Source of the DNA: JBMFOH01 sp049969715 [NCBI: bacterium]
GTDB taxonomy: Bacteria; DUMJ01
Direction: 5' to 3'
NCBI GenBank assembly: GCA_049969715.1
Contig: JBMFOH010000033.1
Location: 1-17,750, forward strand
DNA: 17,750 nt
In this document: one piece after another, positions 7,538 to 14,117 of the stretch
Numbering within the stretch: position 1 is the first letter of the stretch
How the letters are laid out: every line of letters starts with the position of its first letter
Notes under the pieces: generated by a model
Seen by the model: only the letters and a program-made list of their open reading frames with translations
Told to the model about the DNA's origin: nothing
Database searches by the model: none
Translations under genes and position numbers: made by a program

Positions 7538-8797
7538 CTATCTCGCTCCCCATTTTATTAATAAAACCTTGATTGTTTTAAATGCTATTACTAAGTCTAA
7601 CCAGATGGATTGATTTTTTATATAGTATAGGTCATATTCTAGTTTTTCTTTGGTCTCCTCGATTCCTGCTGCATAGCCCTGATGGATCTGAGCCCAACCT
7701 GTAATTCCTGGTTTTACAAGATGTCTTAGATTGTAAAATGGGATTTCTTGAATAAATTCCTCTACAAATTTTTCCTGTTCTGGTCTTGGTCCAATGAGGC
7801 TCATCTCCCCCTTTAACACGTTCCAGAATTGAGGAAGCTCATCCAGACGAAATCTTCTTAATATTTTCCCTATGCGGGTTACCCTTGGGTCATCATTACT
7901 GGCAAATCTTGGCCCATTAGCTTCTGCATTTATGTGCATTGTCCTGAATTTTATTATCTTATAAGTCCTTCCTCCCTCTCCTATCCTTGTCTGTTTAAAT
8001 AGGATCGGTCCTTCGGAGTCTAGCTTTATGAGTATGGCAATTATTATGCTAAGGATTAGGACAAATGGGGAGATTATAATCACTAAGAGGATATCAAAAA
8101 GCCTTTTTAAAAATTTTGTCGCAAGAGATTTATAGTTTCCTTTTATAGATTCTTCGTAGAAGTAACTGATAGGTATCTTACCTAAAACTGTCTCATATAT
8201 CTCAGATATATTATATATAGGTATACCTTTTAGAAGTAAGTTGGTAGTATAACGCGTCCATTCTGGAGGTAGATTGGCTTGTGAGGATACTACTACTCCA
8301 TCTAGAGTGTACAGATTTGATATCTCAGAGGGATTATCTAGGATATACCAATTGATGTTGGGTATATTCAATAATTCATCACTTATGGAGAAAGGAAGTA
8401 ATGCAAGGTTTAGTCTTCTTTTTTTCTCTATAAAGGATGCTATTATTAACCAAGCAAGGTTCAATATGTATGCATATAGAAGAAAACTGCGGGAATAGTA
8501 GAACCTGCCTATAGCGATGATACTAATAATAATTAGATAGAAAAGTGTTATAAATGTAAAGATAATACTATAGTGTTCTATACGAGGGAATCTAATAATC
8601 TTAGGGATAATTAGAGAAGAGATTAGATAGACCATTAGAACTAAGAAGAGCATTGTAAATCCATCTTTTACCGTCCAAAATTTTAATGTATTCCAGCTTA
8701 GATATGATGGGAAGAATAGGATTATAAGGCTTCCTACAATACACCACACCCTATAGAATAAAATATTTACGTATCTAGGTGAGAATTGTGCCCCCAT
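7538..8797 (-). CDS. Polyprenyl glycosylphosphotransferase (initiating sugar-phosphate transferase)
   Basis: About 419 residues with the WbaP/WcaJ/CpsE layout: four or five membrane helices in the first ~125 residues, a small soluble domain to ~210, a hydrophobic re-entrant segment at ~237-257 and the catalytic domain. Signatures are KRLFD, DSEGPILFKQTRIG, KFRTM (283-287), the catalytic Asp-Glu in LDELPQFWNVLKGEMSLIGPRPE (D320, E321) and LVKPGITGWAQ. It transfers a sugar phosphate from a UDP-sugar to undecaprenyl phosphate and starts glycan assembly at the membrane. An upstream ATG at 8818 is also in frame, but only the ATG at 8797 has an AGG-type site in range, and it lies just after a candidate promoter. 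It is downstream of zwf on the same strand and convergent with the glycan operon it presumably serves. Confidence 0.9.
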   Translation of the reverse strand: MGAQFSPRYVNILFYRVWCIVGSLIILFFPSYLSWNTLKFWTVKDGFTMLFLVLMVYLISSLIIPKIIRFPRIEHYSIIFTFITLFYLIIISIIAIGRFYYSRSFLLYAYILNLAWLIIASFIEKKRRLNLALLPFSISDELLNIPNINWYILDNPSEISNLYTLDGVVVSSQANLPPEWTRYTTNLLLKGIPIYNISEIYETVLGKIPISYFYEESIKGNYKSLATKFLKRLFDILLVIIISPFVLILSIIIAILIKLDSEGPILFKQTRIGEGGRTYKIIKFRTMHINAEANGPRFASNDDPRVTRIGKILRRFRLDELPQFWNVLKGEMSLIGPRPEQEKFVEEFIQEIPFYNLRHLVKPGITGWAQIHQGYAAGIEETKEKLEYDLYYIKNQSIWLDLVIAFKTIKVLLIKWGAR

Positions 8798-8808
8798 TTC
8801 AAGACCTA

Positions 8809-8837
8809 AGTATATCATAACTAAAAGGGCGAGACAA
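8809..8837 (-). promoter_or_regulatory. Possible promoter of the glycosylphosphotransferase gene
   Basis: On the minus strand: TTGTCT (8837-8832), a 17-base spacer, TATACT (8814-8809). The start of transcription would fall within a few bases of the ATG at 8797 and give an almost leaderless message, so chance similarity in AT-rich DNA is possible. If real, it would uncouple this gene from the gnd-zwf transcript. Confidence 0.3.
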
Positions 8838-8873
8838 TTGAACAGCTAATGAATGGGCAGGAGGTTAAAAGAT

Positions 8874-10331
8874 TTATAAGAACCTTCTCCCATCTCTAGA
8901 GATGAATCTATCTGCCTCCTCTGGACCACAAGAACCTTCTCTGTAAAGGTGTAGTTGAGGAGCCTCTGGCCCTTCCCATCCTTCTATAATTGCGTCTACA
9001 ATATCCCAGGCTAATTCTATCTCATCATTTCTGGTAAATAAAGATTGGTCTCCGTTTATCACGTCTAGGAGTAGTCTCTCATAGGCATCAGGGAGAAGAT
9101 TATCTCCGAAGGAATTTCTATAGCTAAAGTCCATATCTACAGGCGATATGTCCATATCCATCCCAGGTCTTTTCACATTAAATTGGAGTCTTATACCTTC
9201 ATTTGGTTGAATCCATAGATACAGGATATTTGGGTTTACTCTGGTCCTTATACTGTAGGGAAACATTATATGGGGTACATCTTTAAATCTGATAGCTATA
9301 AATGTAGCCTTCTCTTTTAACTTCTTCCCAGATCTCAGATAGAAAGGAACTCCCTGCCATCTCCAGTTATTAATATAGAGATTCAATAATGCATAGGTGG
9401 CAGTATTAGAATTGACAGAGACTCCTTTTTCTTCTCTGTATCCTATATACTGAGCCCTTACCGTGTAGTTGTATGTTTCATGAGGACTTATCCTTCGAAT
9501 AGCCTTTAGTATCTTTACTTTTTCATCTCTTAATGATTTTTCATCAAAATCAATTGGAGGCTCTATAGCTATTAGGGAGAGGAGTTGAAGCATATGGTTT
9601 TGAAACATATCCCTAATAACTCCAGCCTTATCATAGTATCCTGCTCTTGTCCCAATTCCTTCCTTCTCTGCTACTGTAATCTGGATATTATCTATATAAT
9701 TTCGGTTCCATATAGGCTCAAAGATTGCATTGCTAAATCTAAAGAATAGGATATCCTGTACAGTATCTTTCCCTAGGTAGTGGTCTATTCTATAGATCTG
9801 TTTTTCATCAAAGTATATATGTAATCTTTCATTGAGTAATTTTGCACTACTTAGATTATGTCCGAATGGTTTTTCTATTACTATTCTAGGGAAATTATCT
9901 TCTTTTTTGGTAAACCCTGAAGCTCCAAGGGATTCTATTATCTCCTGATAGAGAATAGGCGGGGTGGCGAGGTAAAAGATATATCGATTCTTAGGAATGT
10001 TATATTTTGTTTCAATCTCGTTTAATAGCTCCTTTAACCTTTTATAGCTCTCTAGGTCATTGTAATCTCCCCTATTATAGATAATCCTATCTGAGATATT
10101 AGGCCAGAGCTTACACTGTGAGGTAGTAATGCGTGAGTAACTCTCTACCCCCTTGAATAATTCTTTTCTAAATTCCTCACTATTGAATTGAGTCCTAGCG
10201 AAACCTATAATGAAGATATCATTAGGAGAAAGAAACCCTTCACAGGTTAAGCTAAATATTGCTGGAACTAGTTTTCTCTTTGCTAGGTCTCCAGATGCTC
10301 CGAATATAACGAGTATTACTTTTTCTGACAT
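8874..10331 (-). CDS. zwf: Glucose-6-phosphate 1-dehydrogenase
   Basis: A full-length 485-residue enzyme that oxidises glucose 6-phosphate to 6-phosphogluconolactone and makes NAD(P)H, the first step of the oxidative pentose phosphate pathway. GASGDLAKRK at 11-20 is the dinucleotide-binding motif, EKPFG at 153-157 is conserved, RIDHYLGK at 181-188 holds the substrate-binding histidine (H184) and lysine (K188), and RDMFQNHMLQ contains the catalytic histidine H246. The start overlaps nothing: there is a single base between the gnd stop and this ATG, and the ribosome site is a weak GAAGAG, so translation is probably coupled to gnd. No 6-phosphogluconolactonase gene is present in the window. Arginine after the glycine motif hints at NADP use but is not decisive. 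Confidence 0.97.
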   Translation of the reverse strand: MSEKVILVIFGASGDLAKRKLVPAIFSLTCEGFLSPNDIFIIGFARTQFNSEEFRKELFKGVESYSRITTSQCKLWPNISDRIIYNRGDYNDLESYKRLKELLNEIETKYNIPKNRYIFYLATPPILYQEIIESLGASGFTKKEDNFPRIVIEKPFGHNLSSAKLLNERLHIYFDEKQIYRIDHYLGKDTVQDILFFRFSNAIFEPIWNRNYIDNIQITVAEKEGIGTRAGYYDKAGVIRDMFQNHMLQLLSLIAIEPPIDFDEKSLRDEKVKILKAIRRISPHETYNYTVRAQYIGYREEKGVSVNSNTATYALLNLYINNWRWQGVPFYLRSGKKLKEKATFIAIRFKDVPHIMFPYSIRTRVNPNILYLWIQPNEGIRLQFNVKRPGMDMDISPVDMDFSYRNSFGDNLLPDAYERLLLDVINGDQSLFTRNDEIELAWDIVDAIIEGWEGPEAPQLHLYREGSCGPEEADRFISRDGRRFL

Positions 10332-10332
10332 A

Positions 10333-11244
10333 TCACTCTTCTCTCTTTATTTTTACCTCATGACCACCAAATTTGTTCCTCATAGCAGCCAATAACTTAC
10401 AGGCGAAACTTTCATCCTGGCGTGAGGCAAATCTTCTCATAAGAGAAATGGCAATAACCGGGGCAGGAATACTTAGGTCTATAGATTCTATTACTGTCCA
10501 TCTTCCCTCTCCAGAATCTACTACGTAATCTTCTATCCCTTCTAGTTCTTGATCTTCAGATAGTGCATCTGCTGTAAGGTCTAACAACCAGGATCTTATT
10601 ACACTTCCATATCTCCAAATCTGAGATATCTTGGCTAGATCTAGATTGAACTCCTTTTTGTTTTTTAGTATCTCAAAGCCTTCTGCCAATGCCTCCATCA
10701 TTCCATATTCTATTCCGTTATGGACCATCTTTACAAAATGTCCTGCACCACTTGGACCTACATATCCCCATCCCTTATTAGGTTCAGGTGCTAATGTTTT
10801 AAATAGAGGGGTTAAAGAATCTACTATTTTCTTTTCTCCTCCAATCATAAGGCTATAACCTTCTTTAAGCCCCCATATACCTCCACTTGTTCCTACATCT
10901 ACAAGATGTAACCCTTTCCCCTTTACAAAGTCTGCCCTTCTCACAGTGTCTTTATAATTGGAATTCCCCCCATCTACAATAATGTCCCCGGGGGACAGGA
11001 TATCTATAAGATTTTTAAGCATCTCTTCTGTTGGGTCTCCTGCAGGTAACATCATCCATACTATTCTTGGCTGAGAGAGTTTAAGTATCTCTTCAAGAGA
11101 ATAGATTCCAATTATACCTTCCCTTTCAATCTCTTTAGTCTTTTGAGCGGTTCTATTGTAGGCAAATACCTGATGCCCTCCATTATGAAGCCTTCTTGCT
11201 ATATTGGCTCCCATTCTTCCTAAACCGACTATTACTACTTGCAT
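10333..11244 (-). CDS. gnd: 6-phosphogluconate dehydrogenase, decarboxylating (short form)
   Basis: 303 residues, the short class of 6-phosphogluconate dehydrogenase (about 300 rather than 470 residues), which converts 6-phosphogluconate to ribulose 5-phosphate and CO2. GLGRMG at 7-12 binds the dinucleotide, DGGNSNYKD at 91-99 and GTSGGIWG at 118-125 bind substrate, and K172 with N176 in KMVHNGIEYGMM are the catalytic group. The AYNRT after the second strand (28-32) resembles NADP-preferring relatives; this is inference. An in-frame GTG at 11253 was passed over because AGAGGTGAT, an excellent match to the anti-Shine-Dalgarno, sits 4-6 bases before the ATG at 11244. First gene of a gnd-zwf operon with its own promoter. 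Confidence 0.94.
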   Translation of the reverse strand: MQVVIVGLGRMGANIARRLHNGGHQVFAYNRTAQKTKEIEREGIIGIYSLEEILKLSQPRIVWMMLPAGDPTEEMLKNLIDILSPGDIIVDGGNSNYKDTVRRADFVKGKGLHLVDVGTSGGIWGLKEGYSLMIGGEKKIVDSLTPLFKTLAPEPNKGWGYVGPSGAGHFVKMVHNGIEYGMMEALAEGFEILKNKKEFNLDLAKISQIWRYGSVIRSWLLDLTADALSEDQELEGIEDYVVDSGEGRWTVIESIDLSIPAPVIAISLMRRFASRQDESFACKLLAAMRNKFGGHEVKIKREE

Positions 11245-11262
11245 TATTATCACCTCTTAGAG

Positions 11263-11291
11263 ATTATATTTTATAATCTTTTATATTTCAA
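11263..11291 (-). promoter_or_regulatory. Promoter of gnd-zwf operon
   Basis: On the minus strand: TTGAAA (11291-11286), a 17-base spacer and a perfect TATAAT (11268-11263). Transcription should start near 11257, giving a leader of only about 13 bases in which the Shine-Dalgarno site sits at the very 5' end. Its -35 hexamer occupies the same six bases as the proposed -35 of the divergent OsmC gene. Confidence 0.6.
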
Positions 11292-11313
11292 CCCTATCCT
11301 TTGGTGTTATAAT
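11286..11313 (+). promoter_or_regulatory. Promoter of the OsmC-family gene
   Basis: -35 TTTCAA (11286-11291, 3 of 6 consensus bases), a 16-base spacer and a perfect TATAAT (11308-11313). Start expected near 11320, leaving a leader of about 40 bases. The -10 is convincing; the -35 is weak and is shared, base for base, with the divergent gnd promoter. Confidence 0.5.
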
Positions 11314-11361
11314 AAGAGAGGTATTAATTAATAGAGATTAAATATATAGGAGGTATTAACA

Positions 11362-11796
11362 ATGAGTGATATAGCTTTTGAAACCACTGTTGAGTGGAAG
11401 GGTGGGCTTACTGTAGAAGCAAAGGCAAGAAATTTTACCCTCTTTATAGATGAACCTCCAGCCCTTGGAGGACAGGATAAGGGTCCAAACCCTGTAGAGT
11501 ATGAACTTATGGCATTGGGTGGATGTGTGATAATAGTTGGACAGGTTGTAGCAAAAGAGATGGGTATAAAGATTGACTCTTGCAAGATAAAACTTTCAGG
11601 AAATCTAAATCCAGCAAGGTTTATGGGACAGCCTAGTCCAGATAGGGCAGGTTTCAAGAGCATAAATCTTGAGATAGAAGTTAAGTCAGATGCTCCCAGA
11701 GAAAAGTTAGAGGTATGGGTAAAAACTATAGAACAACGTTGTCCAGTTGGGGATAACCTGAGAAATCAAACCCCAGTTATTGTAACCTTAAAATAG
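11362..11796 (+). CDS. OsmC/Ohr-superfamily protein (possible thiol peroxidase)
   Basis: 144 residues, normal for the OsmC superfamily. The two diagnostic cysteines are C55 in LGGC and C127 in RCPVGDNL, which in characterised members are the peroxidatic and resolving residues of a thiol-dependent hydroperoxide reductase. E47 in PVEYELMALGGC is the usual conserved acid. It looks more like the YhfA/OsmC-like branch than true Ohr, and many such members have no demonstrated substrate. The ATG follows a strong AGGAGGT site with a 7-base spacer. It has its own promoter, divergent from gnd, and precedes galT by 87 bases that include a stem-loop. Sharing a promoter region with NADPH-producing genes would fit an oxidative-stress role, but that is inference. 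Confidence 0.9.
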   Translation: MSDIAFETTVEWKGGLTVEAKARNFTLFIDEPPALGGQDKGPNPVEYELMALGGCVIIVGQVVAKEMGIKIDSCKIKLSGNLNPARFMGQPSPDRAGFKSINLEIEVKSDAPREKLEVWVKTIEQRCPVGDNLRNQTPVIVTLK

Positions 11797-11825
11797 ATAG
11801 GTTCTACTAAGAATAAAATATTATA

Positions 11826-11846
11826 GGGCAACCTTTATGGTTGCCC
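11826..11846 (+). terminator. Stem-loop between OsmC-family gene and galT
   Basis: GGGCAACC, loop TTTAT, GGTTGCCC: a perfect 8-bp GC-rich stem 29 bases after the OsmC stop. It is followed by AAGGTATTTTGG rather than a clean T-run, so termination efficiency is doubtful. The sequence also resembles scattered extragenic palindromes seen in other bacterial genomes. It could serve as a partial terminator or as an mRNA-stabilising hairpin. Confidence 0.5.
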
Positions 11847-11883
11847 AAGGTATTTTGGTATTTATTGGGAAGGAGTTGATTAA

Positions 11884-12858
11884 ATGGCAGAACTAAGATG
11901 GAATCCACTTCTTGAAGACTGGGTAATGATAGCTTCCCATAGGCAGGAAAGGCCACAGATGCCCAAAAACTGGTGTCCTTTCTGTCCTGGTTCTGGGAGA
12001 GTGCCAGAAAAGTATGACGTCCTTGAGTATGATAATGACTTTCCGGCACTTATGCTGAACCCTCCAGAACCTGATGATGTGGCTACTGAGTTCTACAAGG
12101 TTGCCCCTGCCTATGGTAAATGTGAGGTAATATTGTACTCTTCTGACCATCATACTACCTTACCAAAACTCTCTGTAGCTCATATAAGGAAACTTGTAGA
12201 CCTATGGTGCGAGAGATTTGTAGAACTAAGCAAGTATGAGAAGATAAAATATGTATTCATTTTTGAGAATAGAGGAGAGGTTGTGGGTGTTACTATGCCC
12301 CATCCCCATGGACAGATATATGGATATCCATATATACCGTTAAAGATAAAGAGAGAACTTGAAAGCTGTAAAAGGTATTTTGAAGAAAAAGGTGAGTGCC
12401 TTGTATGCAGAATGAATCAGGAGGAGATAGATTTTAAAAAGCGGATAATTATAGAGAATGAGCACTTCATTACGTATCTTCCCTTTTTTACAGAGTATCC
12501 ATATGGAGTATTTATAGTGAGCAAGGCACATAAATCTAGAATCACAGACTTTCAAGACGAGGAAAGGACTGCTTTGGCTTCTATCCTTAGGGATACTGTT
12601 GGAACATTAGATAACCTCTTTGACTATGAATTTCCATATATGCTCTGTATGCATCAATCTCCTGTAAATAGTGGAGATTACGATGAGTTTTATCATTTTC
12701 ATATAGAATTCTATCCCCCTATGAGGTCAAAAGATAAACAGAAATTCAATGCCTCTAGTGAAACAGGTGCATGGGCACCTTGTAATACTACCTCGCCAGA
12801 AGAAAAGGCAGAGGAATTGAGACAGGCTTATAGGAGGTATCTAGAGAAAAATGGATGA
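11884..12858 (+). CDS. galT: Galactose-1-phosphate uridylyltransferase
   Basis: A 324-residue GalT, which exchanges UMP between UDP-glucose and galactose 1-phosphate in the Leloir pathway in the cytoplasm. C31 and C34 in CPFCPGS and H89/H90 in SSDHHTTLPKLS match zinc-site residues; FENRG at 127-131 and the active-site HPHGQ at 140-144 are intact, with H142 as the nucleophile that carries UMP. The C-terminal FHIEFYPP and the ETGAW segment bind the second half-site as in bacterial GalT. The ATG has AAGGAG 8 bases upstream. It overlaps galK by 8 bases. No galactose-operon regulator is present, and no strong promoter is seen in the 87 bases upstream, so partial readthrough from the OsmC gene is possible. 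Confidence 0.95.
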   Translation: MAELRWNPLLEDWVMIASHRQERPQMPKNWCPFCPGSGRVPEKYDVLEYDNDFPALMLNPPEPDDVATEFYKVAPAYGKCEVILYSSDHHTTLPKLSVAHIRKLVDLWCERFVELSKYEKIKYVFIFENRGEVVGVTMPHPHGQIYGYPYIPLKIKRELESCKRYFEEKGECLVCRMNQEEIDFKKRIIIENEHFITYLPFFTEYPYGVFIVSKAHKSRITDFQDEERTALASILRDTVGTLDNLFDYEFPYMLCMHQSPVNSGDYDEFYHFHIEFYPPMRSKDKQKFNASSETGAWAPCNTTSPEEKAEELRQAYRRYLEKNG

Positions 12859-14035
12859 GATAAAGGAGAGATTCTATAAACTCTTTGGTGGAGGAAATTT
12901 TCGGGTATTTACCTCTCCTGGGAGGGTAAATCTTCTAGGGGAGCATACTGACTATAATGGAGGATACGTTCTACCTGTAGCCTTGAGCGTTGGCACAACG
13001 GTATATATAAATAAAAGAGAAGATAACAGACTCTGTCTTTCTGCTACTGATTTAGAAGATTTGGTATGTGCCGAACTTGATAGGTTAGAAGATTATAGAA
13101 AGATAAGATGGGGGAACTATCAGTTAGGGGTAGCATATGAGCTACTGAAGGCGGGCTACAGTGTAGGGGGATGCAATATGCTCTTTAAGGATACAGTTCC
13201 TCATGGAGCAGGGCTCTCTTCCTCTGCTGCTATAGAGTGCGCTACAGGTATAGCCCTATTTACTTTATTTAATCCAGAGAGGGAACTGAATAGGATAGAA
13301 CTTGCACTACTCGCCCAAAAGGCAGAGAATGAATTCGTAGGGGTAAATTGTGGGATAATGGACCAATTTGCCTCGGTAATGGGAAAGAAGAATAATGCTA
13401 TATTTTTAAACTGTAAGACCTTAGAGTATAGATACGTCCCCCTCAATCTGGGAGACTATTTATTAGTAATTGCCAATACGAATAAAAAGAGAGGATTAGC
13501 CGATTCAAAGTACAATGAAAGACGAAGTGAATGTGAGAAAGGTCTTTCCCTTTTAAAGAAAGAACTGCCGGATATTGAGTGCTTGGGCGATATAAGTATA
13601 GATATGTATGAAAGAGTGAAGGGTGCGATAGATGACCCTATAGTAGAAAAAAGGGTGAGGCATGTAATATATGAAGATTCCAGAGTGTTAATGGCTATTG
13701 ATGTATTAGAAAGGAATGATCTAGATACCTTTGGAAAACTAATGATTGCTTCTCATGAGTCTTTGAGAGACCTTTATGAGGTTACCGGTAAGGAGCTAGA
13801 TACATTATTTGAAGAGGCACTAAAGGTAGATGGGGTTCTTGGTTCTAGGATGACTGGTGCAGGTTTTGGTGGCTGTACTGTTAGTATAGTCCATAGGGAT
13901 AATATAGAGGAATTTAAGGAGAGGGTAGGAAGAAATTATACCAAGAATACAGGTCTTATGGCAGATTTTTATATAATGGAGACAGATGATGGTTCAAGAG
14001 AGATTTTTCCTCTGCACCTAAACGAAGAAGGATGA
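12851..14035 (+). CDS. galK: Galactokinase
   Basis: A 394-residue GHMP-family kinase that phosphorylates galactose at C1 using ATP. The galactokinase signature GRVNLLGEHTDYNGG is at 24-38, the ATP-binding VPHGAGLSSSAA at 116-127, the catalytic base D171 in GIMDQFAS, and motif 3 SRMTGAGFGGC near residues 332-342. The length is normal. Its ATG overlaps the galT stop by 8 bases; the nearest AGGAGG is 13 bases away, so translational coupling to galT is likely. GalK and GalT together turn galactose into UDP-galactose and glucose 1-phosphate. The epimerase galE and mutarotase galM are not in the window. Confidence 0.96.
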   Translation: MDEIKERFYKLFGGGNFRVFTSPGRVNLLGEHTDYNGGYVLPVALSVGTTVYINKREDNRLCLSATDLEDLVCAELDRLEDYRKIRWGNYQLGVAYELLKAGYSVGGCNMLFKDTVPHGAGLSSSAAIECATGIALFTLFNPERELNRIELALLAQKAENEFVGVNCGIMDQFASVMGKKNNAIFLNCKTLEYRYVPLNLGDYLLVIANTNKKRGLADSKYNERRSECEKGLSLLKKELPDIECLGDISIDMYERVKGAIDDPIVEKRVRHVIYEDSRVLMAIDVLERNDLDTFGKLMIASHESLRDLYEVTGKELDTLFEEALKVDGVLGSRMTGAGFGGCTVSIVHRDNIEEFKERVGRNYTKNTGLMADFYIMETDDGSREIFPLHLNEEG

Positions 14036-14052
14036 CAACTCCAGAGAATATC

Positions 14053-14081
14053 TTGACATCTGTAATTGATCGAGCTATCAT
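14053..14081 (+). promoter_or_regulatory. Promoter of the large secreted protein gene
   Basis: A perfect -35 TTGACA (14053-14058), a 17-base spacer and -10 TATCAT (14076-14081, 5 of 6 bases). Start expected near 14088, giving a leader of about 30 bases. It lies in the 82 bases between galK and the next gene, so that gene can be transcribed independently of galT-galK. Confidence 0.65.
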
Positions 14082-14117
14082 TAAAGTACTAAAGTAGTGA
14101 AAGGCTGGTAGAAGTTT

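Noticed and set aside
8850-8900. Ribosome-site-like GGAGGT on the plus strand with an ATG in the gap between zwf and the glycosylphosphotransferase gene
   Set aside because: The ATG lies before the site rather than after it, and the frame stops after 16 codons inside the zwf antisense strand.
11328-11663. 111-codon open frame opposite the OsmC-family gene
   Set aside because: No motif, no ribosome site, and the sense strand has both diagnostic OsmC cysteines.
11797-11883. Separate promoter for galT
   Set aside because: A TATTAT is present at 11819-11824 but nothing like a -35 lies 16-18 bases upstream.
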